Under the pieces are notes generated by a model. The model saw nothing but the letters and a program-made list of their open reading frames with translations. It ran no database searches and was not told the origin of the DNA. The position numbers and the translations under genes are program-made. A stretch of 37,267 bases of DNA from Candidatus Saccharimonadales bacterium (GTDB lineage Bacteria; Patescibacteriota; Saccharimonadia; Saccharimonadales; Saccharimonadaceae). The stretch is from positions 1-37,267 of the forward strand of contig JASLDG010000046.1 of assembly GCA_030146045.1 (NCBI GenBank), written 5' to 3'. Shown in pieces: positions 8,643 to 17,859 of this stretch; the first letter of the stretch is position 1, and the number at the start of each line of letters is the position of its first letter.

Positions 8643-10142
8643 ATGAAAGAAAAAACCTTCACCACCCGTATCAGCGAACAAGCTACAACCGATATCGCTC
8701 GCGAGATTAATACAATCACACCAGTCACCTATGCTGATGTTCGCGGTAGGGTCGAGCAAGATACTGACCATCTGCCAATTAGCAAGAATGGTTTTACAAA
8801 GAATCTTTTTACGCCTGAAGATTTTCGACCGTCGACGCCCAATACACAGTCAGTCGATAGCGAAGAAATCACCCATGCAGTCACAGAAATATCACCTGAC
8901 GCTTATTCAAGAAGTCTGACTCGTGGACTTGGCAAAGTAGCCATACTCCCCTTTGCGACGGTGCGCAAAATCAATGAGTTTTCGGCTTATGCTAGCCTTG
9001 AGGCCATGACACGCCTGCCCATGCTTAAGAGTCGCGAGGAGATCCTAGAAGCTCGTCGCGCACGCATGGAAAAATATACGACACGCGAAGGCGACAGTCG
9101 TATGACTCGTTTCCGCAAGTATATTGGCCGCAATGCTATTAAGGCGTCAGCCTGGTCTATGACGGGGATTACTGCAGCAGTTGCAGCTAGTCCGCTACTG
9201 CGACATATCACCGAGATTCCAACCGTTCACACCGAGATCGCCGAAATTGCCGATATCACCGTTTTAGTCGGTGGTCGCGGTGATAAAACTGGTGACGGTG
9301 CACAGAATATGCTCGCCGGTACTGGTCTTCTGACGGGTAAGCTTGAAAAAATCCAATATCCAGCTGGTGTTTCACCGCTGCTAGGCGATCAGGCTACCTC
9401 TGACCAATCTGCTGCAATCGCGGCACCACAGATTCTTGATATCGTTAATAAAAACCGTGGCAAAACCATCGACGTCGTATCGTACTCAAACGGCACGCTT
9501 GCGACTGATCTTGCCGAGAAAACAATCCGCCAACAAAACGGCGGTCAGTTGCAGGAAGGTATGCGCTCGATTAAACTCGGTGCCCCTGCCGCACCTGATA
9601 CCGGCGTTTTGCAAAATCAGTTTATTGGCGGCGTCGCCCAGGTATTTGGCGTTTCTAAAAACACCCCGACGAATGGCAGCAATACCATTTACATCACAAA
9701 CTCAAAAGACCTCTACGGTAACGGTGTCAATCCGTCACTTAATAAGGTCATTGGATCACTATCAGGCAAAGATCATGATTATTCTCAAGCAACAGTCGGT
9801 AACGCATCTGCCACTACTACACGTGCTTCAAACGGCGCAACAGCAGTAACTCTTGGCATTGGAGAGCGTACTAGTGCGCCAAGTAAACCGGGTCGGTCAG
9901 CCATGATGGACGCAGTCGACAAGGTTGCCCCTGCTGGTAAAAAGCCGGCCAATACCCAAGAATATGTGCAGCCTGTCGCCAAAAACCCAGCACCAATCAA
10001 TGTACAGCACCAATCACTGGCTCCCGTTGCGCCCCAGAAACCGACCCTGCCCGTCGCTCCTCGTCTCCAAGCGCCTATCAGTAACGAAACGTTCTTACAG
10101 CAGATTCACGCACAGCGTAATCGAACCCCACAGCGTACTTAA
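8643..10142 (+). CDS. Large protein with a possible PE-PPE/cutinase-like serine hydrolase domain
   Basis: 499 residues. No signal peptide is visible; one moderately hydrophobic stretch at about 175-195 could be a membrane segment. Residues about 205-400 resemble the mycobacterial PE-PPE alpha/beta hydrolase domain: VLVGGRGD, then IQYPAGVSPLLGD, a repeated Ser/Ala segment, VVSYSNGTLATDL, then LGAPAAPDTGV. S282, in S280-Y-S282-N-G284, takes the nucleophile-elbow position, with Ser replacing the usual first Gly. An Asp (SKDLYGNG) and a His (GKDHDYS) follow in the expected order for a triad. The C-terminal ~100 residues are Pro/Ala-rich. This family call is by eye and uncertain; that the gene is real is not in doubt. 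Confidence 0.6.
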   Translation: MKEKTFTTRISEQATTDIAREINTITPVTYADVRGRVEQDTDHLPISKNGFTKNLFTPEDFRPSTPNTQSVDSEEITHAVTEISPDAYSRSLTRGLGKVAILPFATVRKINEFSAYASLEAMTRLPMLKSREEILEARRARMEKYTTREGDSRMTRFRKYIGRNAIKASAWSMTGITAAVAASPLLRHITEIPTVHTEIAEIADITVLVGGRGDKTGDGAQNMLAGTGLLTGKLEKIQYPAGVSPLLGDQATSDQSAAIAAPQILDIVNKNRGKTIDVVSYSNGTLATDLAEKTIRQQNGGQLQEGMRSIKLGAPAAPDTGVLQNQFIGGVAQVFGVSKNTPTNGSNTIYITNSKDLYGNGVNPSLNKVIGSLSGKDHDYSQATVGNASATTTRASNGATAVTLGIGERTSAPSKPGRSAMMDAVDKVAPAGKKPANTQEYVQPVAKNPAPINVQHQSLAPVAPQKPTLPVAPRLQAPISNETFLQQIHAQRNRTPQRT

Positions 10143-10194
10143 TAAGATATACGTACCCAAACTACGCGCACACTCCGTCTCACCGTAAGAGCAC

Positions 10195-12351
10195 CTAAGA
10201 AAAGTCTTCTATCTTTTCCAGCCGCGCGTATTCCGCATTCAGCTTCTTGGTAATACCCTTTTCGAATCGAATCGTCACCGCGAGGCCGTCGACTTCGAGT
10301 ACTTCACCCGTTCCAAAGGCCGCTGAACGCACGCGATCGCCAATATCAATCATCAGTTCGTCGCTATAAAAATCATCGGTTGGCTCGTAATGCACACTCG
10401 CGCTTTCGTCTACGCTCGCAACCGCATCACCCATATCGGCGATAAATCGAGAGACGGTGTTGTAGTTTCGCTGATTATACTGCAAACGACTATGCGCATA
10501 GCTCATGTGCAATTCCTCGCGGGCGCGCGTCATGCCAACATAGCACAGACGGCGCTCTTCTTCGAGTTCACTCGGACCGCTTTCGTATACGCGGGCGTGC
10601 GGCAAAATGCCCTCTTCCATCCCCACCATGAACACTACGGGGTATTCCAACCCCTTGGCAGCATGCATTGTCATAAGTGTCGCCGCATTGCCATCGGACA
10701 CTTGGTCGACACTCGACACAAGCGCGACTTCTTCAAGAAATTCGCTAATATCAGCAAACAGTTGCGCTTCAGTCAAAAGTGCCTCAAGGTTCGCTAACCG
10801 ATCCTCAGCTTGCGGCGTGCCGTCATTCACAAAATCACGATACCCCGTCCGGTTCAAGACCATTTCGATACAACCCGCCGGTGCCGTCTGCGCCTGATAC
10901 TCAGCCTGCAGCCGACGAAACAGCTCACCCAAATTTGCCAAAAGTGTTCGAGCACGCGCCGGTACTGTGGTGACTTCGCCAACATGCGCCAGTGCCGTCA
11001 CGATATCCATATCCGTGGTTGATTGCCAAGCAAAAAACCGCTCGACGCTGGTCGCACCGATACCGCGCGTCGGCGTATTGACGATACGACTAAAGCTGAC
11101 GCGGTCGTTCGGCTGGTAGGCAACTTTCAGATACGCGATCACATCCTTAATTTCTTTGCGGTCATAAAAACGCACGCCGCCTACCAATTGATATGGAATC
11201 CGCCGCAGACGAAGCGCACGCTCGATACCAGCGCTCTGCGCATTGGTACGATACAGTACTGCAAAATCCTTGTAGTCGCGCGCGCCGATGCTTTCCTGCG
11301 CTACGATACGGTCGGCCACCATACTGGCCTCTTCAGCCTCATCATACGATGCGTGCACCTGCACCGGTGCTCCTTGGCCGCTATCGGTCCAGAGCACCTT
11401 ATCTGAACGCTGGGTGTTTTTATTAATAACATTTTGAGCAGCCTCAAGAATTGATGCCGTGCTGCGATAATTTTGCTCAAGCTTCACGACCGTAGCACCC
11501 GGAAAATCACGTTCAAAATTCAGAATATTCGTAAAATCTGCCCCGCGCCAACTGTAAATCGATTGCCAGTCGTCACCAACCACACAGATATTACGCTCGT
11601 CACCAACCATCTGCTTCACAATAGCGTACTGGGCAGCATTTGTGTCTTGATACTCATCGATCAAAATATGCTTGAATTTATCGCACCATTTGGCCCGTAC
11701 TTCGGGAGCATCACGAAAAAGCCGCACAACCTCAATGAGCAGATCGTCAAAATCAAGTGCCTCTGCCTGTCGGCGCATTGTTTCATAGCGCTCATACAAC
11801 TCAGCGACTTGACGCTCAAACGGATAATGGGCACGCGCGATCATATCATCAGGTGACTCAAGTTTATTCTTTGCATTCGAAATAGCACCGCTGACCGCAC
11901 GAGGCTTGATCTGCTTATCACTAACATTCAGCTCTTTCATTGCCTGCTTGATTAAGCTCAGTCGGTCATCCTCGTCATAGATCACAAAACTTGGGCTGAT
12001 CCCAATCGCCCGACCATCAATCCTCAGTAACCGTACGCAAATACCGTGAAAGGTTCCCATCCACGGCATGAAATTTCGAGGAGGAGCTTGCTCTCCACTC
12101 GTGCCTACGGCGGCTCGAGATGGCTCGAGCAAATGCCACAGGCGCTGGCGCATTTCACGCGCGGCTTTGTTAGTAAACGTCACCGCCAATATTTGGTCAG
12201 GCCAGACTGCCTGTTGCTGAATGATATACGCGATTCGATGCGTCAGTGTCTTTGTTTTACCGCTGCCTGCGCCAGCCAGTATAAGTAATGGCCCGCTGCC
12301 ATGCTGTACCGCTGTCTGTTGCTTTGAATTAAGCCCCTCAAGAAGATCCAT
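10195..12351 (-). CDS. pcrA (uvrD): ATP-dependent DNA helicase, PcrA/UvrD type
   Basis: Superfamily 1A 3'-5' helicase for repair and for clearing replication conflicts. At 718 residues it is complete. Walker A is AGAGSGKT at residues 26-33; motif II is DEYQDTN; QNYRST, TMHAAKGLEYPVVF and YVGMTRAREEL are the later motifs. The C-terminal ~45 residues (AFGTGEVLEVDGLAV...) match the Tudor-like tail of PcrA/UvrD that binds RNA polymerase. The start has TATACT ending 7 nt before ATG and no Shine-Dalgarno. It lies 33 bp after the tail-anchored protein gene, so it may be transcribed both alone and from the glycolysis cluster. Confidence 0.93.
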   Translation of the reverse strand: MDLLEGLNSKQQTAVQHGSGPLLILAGAGSGKTKTLTHRIAYIIQQQAVWPDQILAVTFTNKAAREMRQRLWHLLEPSRAAVGTSGEQAPPRNFMPWMGTFHGICVRLLRIDGRAIGISPSFVIYDEDDRLSLIKQAMKELNVSDKQIKPRAVSGAISNAKNKLESPDDMIARAHYPFERQVAELYERYETMRRQAEALDFDDLLIEVVRLFRDAPEVRAKWCDKFKHILIDEYQDTNAAQYAIVKQMVGDERNICVVGDDWQSIYSWRGADFTNILNFERDFPGATVVKLEQNYRSTASILEAAQNVINKNTQRSDKVLWTDSGQGAPVQVHASYDEAEEASMVADRIVAQESIGARDYKDFAVLYRTNAQSAGIERALRLRRIPYQLVGGVRFYDRKEIKDVIAYLKVAYQPNDRVSFSRIVNTPTRGIGATSVERFFAWQSTTDMDIVTALAHVGEVTTVPARARTLLANLGELFRRLQAEYQAQTAPAGCIEMVLNRTGYRDFVNDGTPQAEDRLANLEALLTEAQLFADISEFLEEVALVSSVDQVSDGNAATLMTMHAAKGLEYPVVFMVGMEEGILPHARVYESGPSELEEERRLCYVGMTRAREELHMSYAHSRLQYNQRNYNTVSRFIADMGDAVASVDESASVHYEPTDDFYSDELMIDIGDRVRSAAFGTGEVLEVDGLAVTIRFEKGITKKLNAEYARLEKIEDFS

Positions 12352-12358
12352 TAGTACT

Positions 12359-12364
12359 AGTATA
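12359..12364 (-). promoter_or_regulatory. -10 of the helicase gene (leaderless)
   Basis: TATACT on the minus strand, 7 nt before the start codon, in the 33-bp gap after the previous gene. Confidence 0.5.
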
Positions 12365-12384
12365 TACGAGTATCTAAGCTACGA

Positions 12385-13647
12385 CTACTGCGCGCTTGTC
12401 ATTAGATATAGTATTGCGCCGCCACCGGCACCAACCACAATAATCACGATGATAAGGACAACCCATAACCAGTTCGACTGCTTAGCAGGATGTGCAACAG
12501 GGGCGTGATATTCAGTCGTGTCGTATATTGCGCCCCCCGCAGCTTCAGAGAGTTCAGTTTTAGGAGTTGACGTTGCCGTATCTGGCACTGAGTTTTCTAC
12601 CGTTGTTTGCTCGACCGGCGCAGCTGACTCCTCTTGCGGAGCCTCCAAGGAAGGTGTCGAAACTTCTGACGACTCTTCCGAAATTTTGTCTACCTGCTGC
12701 TCAACGACCTCTGGAATAACAGGCTCCTCTGCTCCTTGCGAAACCAGCGTCTCAGTATGCATATCATCATCAGGCAGTAAATCTGCTTCAGGTGTTCCCG
12801 CAAGCTCGATTGCCATCACGTCATCTTTGAGCTCATCTGGCACATGCTCCTCTGGAGTGGGAGCAGCAAGCTGAGGCTCAATCCGCACCGGAGCTGTCGC
12901 CTCATCAGGGAAAGCCGGCGCTTGTGGCACGCCACCGAGCGGACGTTTTTTTACTTTTGCGTCAGGTAAAAATGGTGTAACAAGTGGTATCGCCGCTTCT
13001 GAATCGGTCGCAGGGTTGTCCTCTTCAATAGCAATAGCAGAACTCTCCTCAAGCGGCTTCACCGCCTCAATAACAGGCTCTTCTTCAGGAGCATGAATAG
13101 TATCAACGTCATTGATCGGCGCAAGTACCGGCGCCTCATGACTCACCTTCTGAGCTCCGGGTAGCACCTCGTCTTGTTTTACGATTTGATCACCACGCGA
13201 GCCAATCGGATCAACTGGTCGCGTCATACTGTTAGAACGTTGTTTCATATCAGATGATGGATGAAAAACATCCATAAACTGACCCCGACGCTGCGGTGAC
13301 GATGACATGACTGGCCGTGCCGATTCCTCTTGTCCGTCACTTTTATTCTGCGCTGGCGAGACTAATGGCTCAGCGGGCGTACTCTCGACAGTAAAGTTTG
13401 TCTCGCCAGGGAGCGCTTCGGATACAATCTCGGTTGCCTCTTGGCGTTTCACAATTGTCTCGCCCCCAATACGCGCAGCAGCCTGGTCAATAGCACTATA
13501 GGAAAGTGGCTGGCCGTCTCCGGGAAGTGTCGTCGGTACCGTTAAAGACTGTGTCTTCGGTCGATCATTTGTATCAGCGTCAGCCGGTACAGAGCCCATG
13601 AGCGAATTAACTGCTTTATCAAGCTCGTCGAAGTCGATGTCTTTCAT
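12385..13647 (-). CDS. Acidic, disordered, tail-anchored membrane protein
   Basis: 420 residues. A short amphipathic N terminus (MKDIDFDELDKAVNSLMG) is followed by about 350 residues rich in Glu, Pro, Ala, Ser and Val with no fold visible. A single membrane segment lies at about 393-415 (WLWVVLIIVIIVVGAGGGAILYL), leaving only five residues beyond it, so the bulk should be cytoplasmic. The ATG overlaps the tpiA stop (TAATG), making coupled translation likely. It lies between glycolytic genes and the helicase. A scaffold or membrane-tethering role is possible but not shown. No family recognised. Confidence 0.78.
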   Translation of the reverse strand: MKDIDFDELDKAVNSLMGSVPADADTNDRPKTQSLTVPTTLPGDGQPLSYSAIDQAAARIGGETIVKRQEATEIVSEALPGETNFTVESTPAEPLVSPAQNKSDGQEESARPVMSSSPQRRGQFMDVFHPSSDMKQRSNSMTRPVDPIGSRGDQIVKQDEVLPGAQKVSHEAPVLAPINDVDTIHAPEEEPVIEAVKPLEESSAIAIEEDNPATDSEAAIPLVTPFLPDAKVKKRPLGGVPQAPAFPDEATAPVRIEPQLAAPTPEEHVPDELKDDVMAIELAGTPEADLLPDDDMHTETLVSQGAEEPVIPEVVEQQVDKISEESSEVSTPSLEAPQEESAAPVEQTTVENSVPDTATSTPKTELSEAAGGAIYDTTEYHAPVAHPAKQSNWLWVVLIIVIIVVGAGGGAILYLMTSAQ

Positions 13648-14435
13648 TATACATGTCCCTTTTCGGCATCGCTCTTACGGTGAGCACTCGCAACGATTGA
13701 CGCAAAATCATGCAGCTTTAGGCTCGCACCACCCACCAGGAGTCCATCAACACCATCAAGCGATAAATACGCATCGGCACTCTCTTTGGTAACGCTTCCA
13801 CCATACAATACGCGGACTTCCCGCGAAGCTGCAGCTCCAAAAAGATGTGCAACATGCCGACGGATCAAACGAATCGCTTTTGTCACATCGTCAGGCATCG
13901 CATTTTTTCCCGTGCCAATCGCCCAGACCGGCTCGTATGCAATCACAATCTGCGCGAGCTCATCCCCCGTGACATTTGCCAGCCCCTCAGTCAGCTGGTC
14001 CTGCAATACACCCGCGGTTTCACCGCTTGAACGCTCATGTGTTGTCTCGCCAATACACAAGATAGGAGTGATACGATTACGAAGTGCCGCCTGTACTTTA
14101 TCTCGAACCTCTCGATCACGCTCACGAAATACGTGCCGTCTTTCGCTATGCCCAACAATACCGTATTCTACAAGCCCACGAAGCTGTGAAGCTGACACCT
14201 CACCGGTAAATGCACCAAAGTCCCGCCAATAAAAATTTTGTGCCGCAAGCTTAAATTGTCGACGCTTGACCTGCAAGCTGATCGGCTGCAAGGCAAGCAT
14301 AGTCGGCGCCACCGCCACTTCAACATCATGATGTACTGCGACCGCTTCACTCAAATGGTGTACATAGAGACTGGCCTCATGTACATTGAGGTTCATCTTC
14401 CAATTACCAATGATCAATTTCTTGCGTGTCGTCAT
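13647..14435 (-). CDS. tpiA: Triosephosphate isomerase
   Basis: Interconverts dihydroxyacetone phosphate and glyceraldehyde 3-phosphate in glycolysis. At 262 residues it has the standard length. N11 and K13 lie in GNWKMN, the electrophile is H96 in VGHSERR, and the catalytic base is E168 in YEPVWAIGTGK, followed by the flexible phosphate-gripping loop. LYGGSV and GLLVGGASL bind the phosphate. The gene starts 21 bp after pgk and ends in a one-base overlap with the next gene. GGAAAA upstream is a weak ribosome-binding site. Confidence 0.96.
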   Translation of the reverse strand: MTTRKKLIIGNWKMNLNVHEASLYVHHLSEAVAVHHDVEVAVAPTMLALQPISLQVKRRQFKLAAQNFYWRDFGAFTGEVSASQLRGLVEYGIVGHSERRHVFRERDREVRDKVQAALRNRITPILCIGETTHERSSGETAGVLQDQLTEGLANVTGDELAQIVIAYEPVWAIGTGKNAMPDDVTKAIRLIRRHVAHLFGAAASREVRVLYGGSVTKESADAYLSLDGVDGLLVGGASLKLHDFASIVASAHRKSDAEKGHV

Positions 14436-14456
14436 GCTATTTTGCTTATGCTTTTC

Positions 14457-15713
14457 CTAGTTAGTGTACCGCACTTGCCGGGGAGCGTCTAGTAATGTTT
14501 CAACACCTGGCAGCTTTTTGCCAGCCATGAGATCAAGGCTTGCGCCGCCACCTGTCGAAACATGCGAAAAGCTCTCTCCACCATGCCCATCCCATTTCAA
14601 TACAAAATCCGCAGTGTCACCACCGCCAACAACCGATGTAATAGTGGGGTGAGTAGCAAGAGTCAGGGCTACTCGTGCCGATCCATGGGCAAACTCAGGT
14701 AACTCTGCATACCCAAGTGTGCCATTCCATACGACCGTCTGAGCATCTTCAACAATCTTTGTATATGTTTCGATACTTTCGTCGCCAATATCAAGAATAA
14801 TGTCATCAGGACGAACAGCGTTAGACTTGCGGATCTCTCGCTTCGCAGCCGGGTCAATCGCTCCCGCAACTGCCACATCAGACGGTAGCACGATAAACGA
14901 ATCAACTGCCGCCTCACCAACCTTCTGACGCGCCGCAGCGTATATCGCATCAAGCACATCTTTTTGGCCTGTCTCAACCTTGCTTTTACCAACTCCAAGG
15001 CCTTTGTATGCTAAAAAGGTATCCGCCATTGCGCCTCCCACCAAAATCGTATCTGCAATATCAACGAATCGCTCTACGACCTCAATCTTATCGCTCACCT
15101 TAGCACCGCCCAAGATAGCAACTAACGGGCGCTTCGGCTGCTTAATGACACTTTCTATCGCCTCGTACTCTTTTTCGATCAAAAGACCCGCCACGCTTGG
15201 TACAAAATGGGTAATCGCATGCGTACTTGCATGTGCGCGATGTACTACGCCAAATCCGTCCTGTACAAAAAAGCTTGGTCGCACACTTTTGACAATCGCT
15301 TTAGCAAAAGCCGTGGAGTCAGCTTCTTCACCAGGGTAAAATCGAAGGTTTTCAAGCAAGATCACGTTTCCATTCGGAGCGCGACGAATCGCCTCGTGAG
15401 CTGTAAATCCTATGACATCTGGCACAAACTGCACTGGCGTCTTCAATAGTTCCGCCAGCCGTTCTGCCACCGGTGCGAGACTCACCGATGCGTCCCAACC
15501 CTCGGGTCGCCCAAGATGCGACATGATAACAATCTTACAGTGTTTTTTACGCAGATATTCAAGTGTTGGCAAGCTGGCACGAATTCGCAAGTCATCGGCA
15601 ATCGTCCCGTCTTTATTAAGTGGCACATTATAGTCTGCCCGTACGAGGACGGTATCTTTTGCACCTAGTGGCAATTCCCTTACTGTTTTTTTATAAAATT
15701 TCATTCCCACCAT
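14457..15713 (-). CDS. pgk: Phosphoglycerate kinase
   Basis: Transfers phosphate from 1,3-bisphosphoglycerate to ADP, one of the two ATP-yielding steps of lower glycolysis. About 418 residues. Signatures are R25-A-D27-Y-N29 (substrate site), SHLGRP, the hinge GGAKVSDKIEV, and GGGDTADF with VSTGGGASLDLMAGKKLPGVE near the C terminus. The start could be ATG 15713 or the Met four codons later (MVG-MKFYKK); the second has GGTGGG too close to it, so I keep the first. It lies 8 bp after the PEGA protein gene and 21 bp before tpiA. Confidence 0.96.
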   Translation of the reverse strand: MVGMKFYKKTVRELPLGAKDTVLVRADYNVPLNKDGTIADDLRIRASLPTLEYLRKKHCKIVIMSHLGRPEGWDASVSLAPVAERLAELLKTPVQFVPDVIGFTAHEAIRRAPNGNVILLENLRFYPGEEADSTAFAKAIVKSVRPSFFVQDGFGVVHRAHASTHAITHFVPSVAGLLIEKEYEAIESVIKQPKRPLVAILGGAKVSDKIEVVERFVDIADTILVGGAMADTFLAYKGLGVGKSKVETGQKDVLDAIYAAARQKVGEAAVDSFIVLPSDVAVAGAIDPAAKREIRKSNAVRPDDIILDIGDESIETYTKIVEDAQTVVWNGTLGYAELPEFAHGSARVALTLATHPTITSVVGGGDTADFVLKWDGHGGESFSHVSTGGGASLDLMAGKKLPGVETLLDAPRQVRYTN

Positions 15714-15721
15714 TTCTTTCT

Positions 15722-17623
15722 TTATTGCGCGCCATATCCATAACCGGCAATTGTATTCGCTTTATGATAGTCGCCTATCTTAAGCGGAGCCACTCCTTGC
15801 TTCAGGGCATCAATTGTCGTCACGTAAAGTTCACTGCCGCCCTTTTGAACAAGCACCTTATCATCACCAAGCCAGCCATAGGGCGTAAATTCGCTCGCCT
15901 TGGCAATTTCTTGCTTATTTTCGCCTAATCGGTCGCCCGTAAAGAGCACGTTCTTGCCATCACGCGACTCTGACCAGAATACCGTATTACCATTTGGCGA
16001 CACTAAGAATGTTGGATAGACCGCTTCGTCAAAACTCGCTGGCTTGTCTTTGATTTGCTTATAGTTTCCGTCTTCAACCTCCGCAAATGATTCGCTATAT
16101 ACTGCATCTTTGCTGGTCGATATCTTAAAGTAGACACCTTGCGGTTCATACAGCTTTGCCTCGAGCCATGTCGTTGTCACAGCATCAAAGCCAGCCATGA
16201 CTTTTTTGTCACCGCCATCAGCACGTACCTGCATAATAGTCGCTTGCTTACCGTTCAGCGTTGTGCGATTTGTATTGTATGCCGTATTCCACATTTTGCC
16301 ATAGACAATACCCTTGTCGGTGATGTATCCAGTCGTGAAATCTTCCCACATTGTCCCATCTACATCGCTCGCATTTTGGTCAAGCACTGTCACTTTGTCG
16401 GTATCAGCGTTATAACTTCTCAACGTTACCTTTCCGGATTTGTAGCCTTTTGCCGGCTCCTGCTGCATTGTCGCCAGGTAGATAAAGCTATGCCCAGACC
16501 AGCCTATGAGGGAAATACTTGCACCGTTCTGGTCAATCGGCTTCGTCACACCACTGGCTGCATCAACAATCGATAGACCGGCAGGTTTTGATGCCTCACG
16601 TCGAGAGAGAAGCATGAGCTTTTGCCAGTCTCGCGAAGCAAGGAGTGTCGTTGCTCGATCTTCCTCGGCTCCTGTTCCAGCAAGAATTATCTTTCGTTCA
16701 CTACCATCAAGGTTTGTTTTGACAACATCTATTTTACCACTTGCTTTAGATAAAAAGTGCATAGCCCCTTCTGGTACCAGCTGAATGCCCTTTGTCTCCA
16801 AAGTAATCGTCGCTTCATTCAATCGATATTTGTCAGCCCTGACCTTGACCGCTAGTGATTTTTTATCAAGAGGTATCACAACGCGCGCAGTTCCCTTTGT
16901 ATCAGTCTTGGCAAGCGTTTTCTGAGCACCATCGATAGATGCCCCTACAATTGGATTTCCTGTTACACGATCTGTGATAGCGATGACAATCGGTTTGCCT
17001 GTCGGCGTCATATCACTTCGTGCTTTCACTGTCGAAAATACGTCAACAGTAAGTGGCAATGTCGCAGTTTTGTAGTTTTCTTTCTCAAGATGTGCCTCAT
17101 GACGACCAACCGCAAGCGAGGGACGAATCTCACCCTTCGTGTCAGTCGTATAGTTCTTGCCATCAATCGCAACAATAACTGAATCAAGTGGTGCCTTGCT
17201 TGCGGTGTCATACACCGTCACAATCACCGGGCGCTGGACCCATCCAAACGTCGCAAAACGAATGGGCTGCACCAACTGCAGGAGAACAACGATGAGAAGA
17301 ACACATCCAATCCCCAGTGGAATGACTATCTTACGGCGTTTCCACCATGGGTTTTTGGCTTTGCTCACCGAAGTCGGCACACTCCCGTCGGTTTTATCAT
17401 CCTTACCAGACTCATGTGAGCTATTAGTCACTTCTACGTCTTTTTCTTCCGCTTCTACCTCGCTGAGCGTACGCTCTTCGGTATCTTTTGGCGTTGGCTC
17501 TCCTTCAATTGCACTCACAGCCGCCAATGTCTCTTCGTGCTTGTTTTGCTCGGCTTCGCGCTTGAGTTTCTCAACTGCTACCGCATCATCTTCGGTCAAC
17601 CCTTCGCCAGTCTTTTCTGCCAT
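15722..17623 (-). CDS. Membrane-anchored PEGA / beta-propeller protein
   Basis: 633 residues from the ATG at 17623, which has GGGTGGA 4-5 nt upstream; an in-frame extension to 17770 would run into repeat element 1 and is rejected. The cytoplasmic ~95 residues are acidic. A membrane segment follows (IPLGIGCVLLIVVLLQLV), then two PEGA/carboxypeptidase-regulatory-like Ig domains (VTVYDTASKAPLDSVIVAIDG; VIAITDRVTGNPIVGASIDG). The remainder looks like TolB/WD40-like propeller blades (SPNGNTVFWSESRDGKNVLF). The probable location is the outer face of the membrane; function unknown. It is transcribed into pgk with an 8-bp gap. A -10 (TAGAAT) lies in the interval after element 1. Confidence 0.8.
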   Translation of the reverse strand: MAEKTGEGLTEDDAVAVEKLKREAEQNKHEETLAAVSAIEGEPTPKDTEERTLSEVEAEEKDVEVTNSSHESGKDDKTDGSVPTSVSKAKNPWWKRRKIVIPLGIGCVLLIVVLLQLVQPIRFATFGWVQRPVIVTVYDTASKAPLDSVIVAIDGKNYTTDTKGEIRPSLAVGRHEAHLEKENYKTATLPLTVDVFSTVKARSDMTPTGKPIVIAITDRVTGNPIVGASIDGAQKTLAKTDTKGTARVVIPLDKKSLAVKVRADKYRLNEATITLETKGIQLVPEGAMHFLSKASGKIDVVKTNLDGSERKIILAGTGAEEDRATTLLASRDWQKLMLLSRREASKPAGLSIVDAASGVTKPIDQNGASISLIGWSGHSFIYLATMQQEPAKGYKSGKVTLRSYNADTDKVTVLDQNASDVDGTMWEDFTTGYITDKGIVYGKMWNTAYNTNRTTLNGKQATIMQVRADGGDKKVMAGFDAVTTTWLEAKLYEPQGVYFKISTSKDAVYSESFAEVEDGNYKQIKDKPASFDEAVYPTFLVSPNGNTVFWSESRDGKNVLFTGDRLGENKQEIAKASEFTPYGWLGDDKVLVQKGGSELYVTTIDALKQGVAPLKIGDYHKANTIAGYGYGAQ

Positions 17624-17708
17624 GTTTCCACCCATAGTTAATATAACGTCTACGCTTATTCTATCACCTTGCTTATCGCACTGCCAAGATGATTTTTGAG
17701 ATTCTCGC

Positions 17709-17848
17709 GATCGACGGCTCCTTCTCCTATCTTCCTGAATGGGCACTAAAAGCGAAGTGCAACCCAACAAAAAACAGGCCTTGCTGCCTGTTTTTTGTTG
17801 GGGTGTAACGGTGCCCTGAAGGAATGGTAGGAGAAGGAGTCGTCGATC
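17709..17848. repeat. Structured repeat element 1: 70-bp conserved core in complementary arms
   Basis: A 140-bp palindromic element between pyk (stop at 17862-17860) and the PEGA gene. The core 17744-17813 is 68/70 identical to 19763-19832. Its centre is a stem with AAAAAACAGGC and GCCTGTTTTTT arms around CTTGCT, which would act as an intrinsic terminator on both strands. Beside it lies a small CACT...AGTG hairpin, so a three-way junction is possible. The outer arms 17709-17743 and 17814-17848 pair with each other over about 23 bp at the far end but share no sequence with the arms of element 2. Arm differences in the paired block are G.U compatible on the + strand. Confidence 0.85.
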
Positions 17849-17859
17849 TTTAGCTCATC

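Noticed and set aside
15722..17770. Longer frame for the PEGA protein starting at 17770
   Set aside because: The extra 49 codons run through repeat element 1; the ATG at 17623 has a good Shine-Dalgarno.
17744..17813. Resemblance of the element core to integron attC sites (ACCCAAC and GTTGGGG boxes)
   Set aside because: The palindrome continues outward past these boxes, the GTTRRRY box is imperfect, there are no gene cassettes and no integrase in the window.
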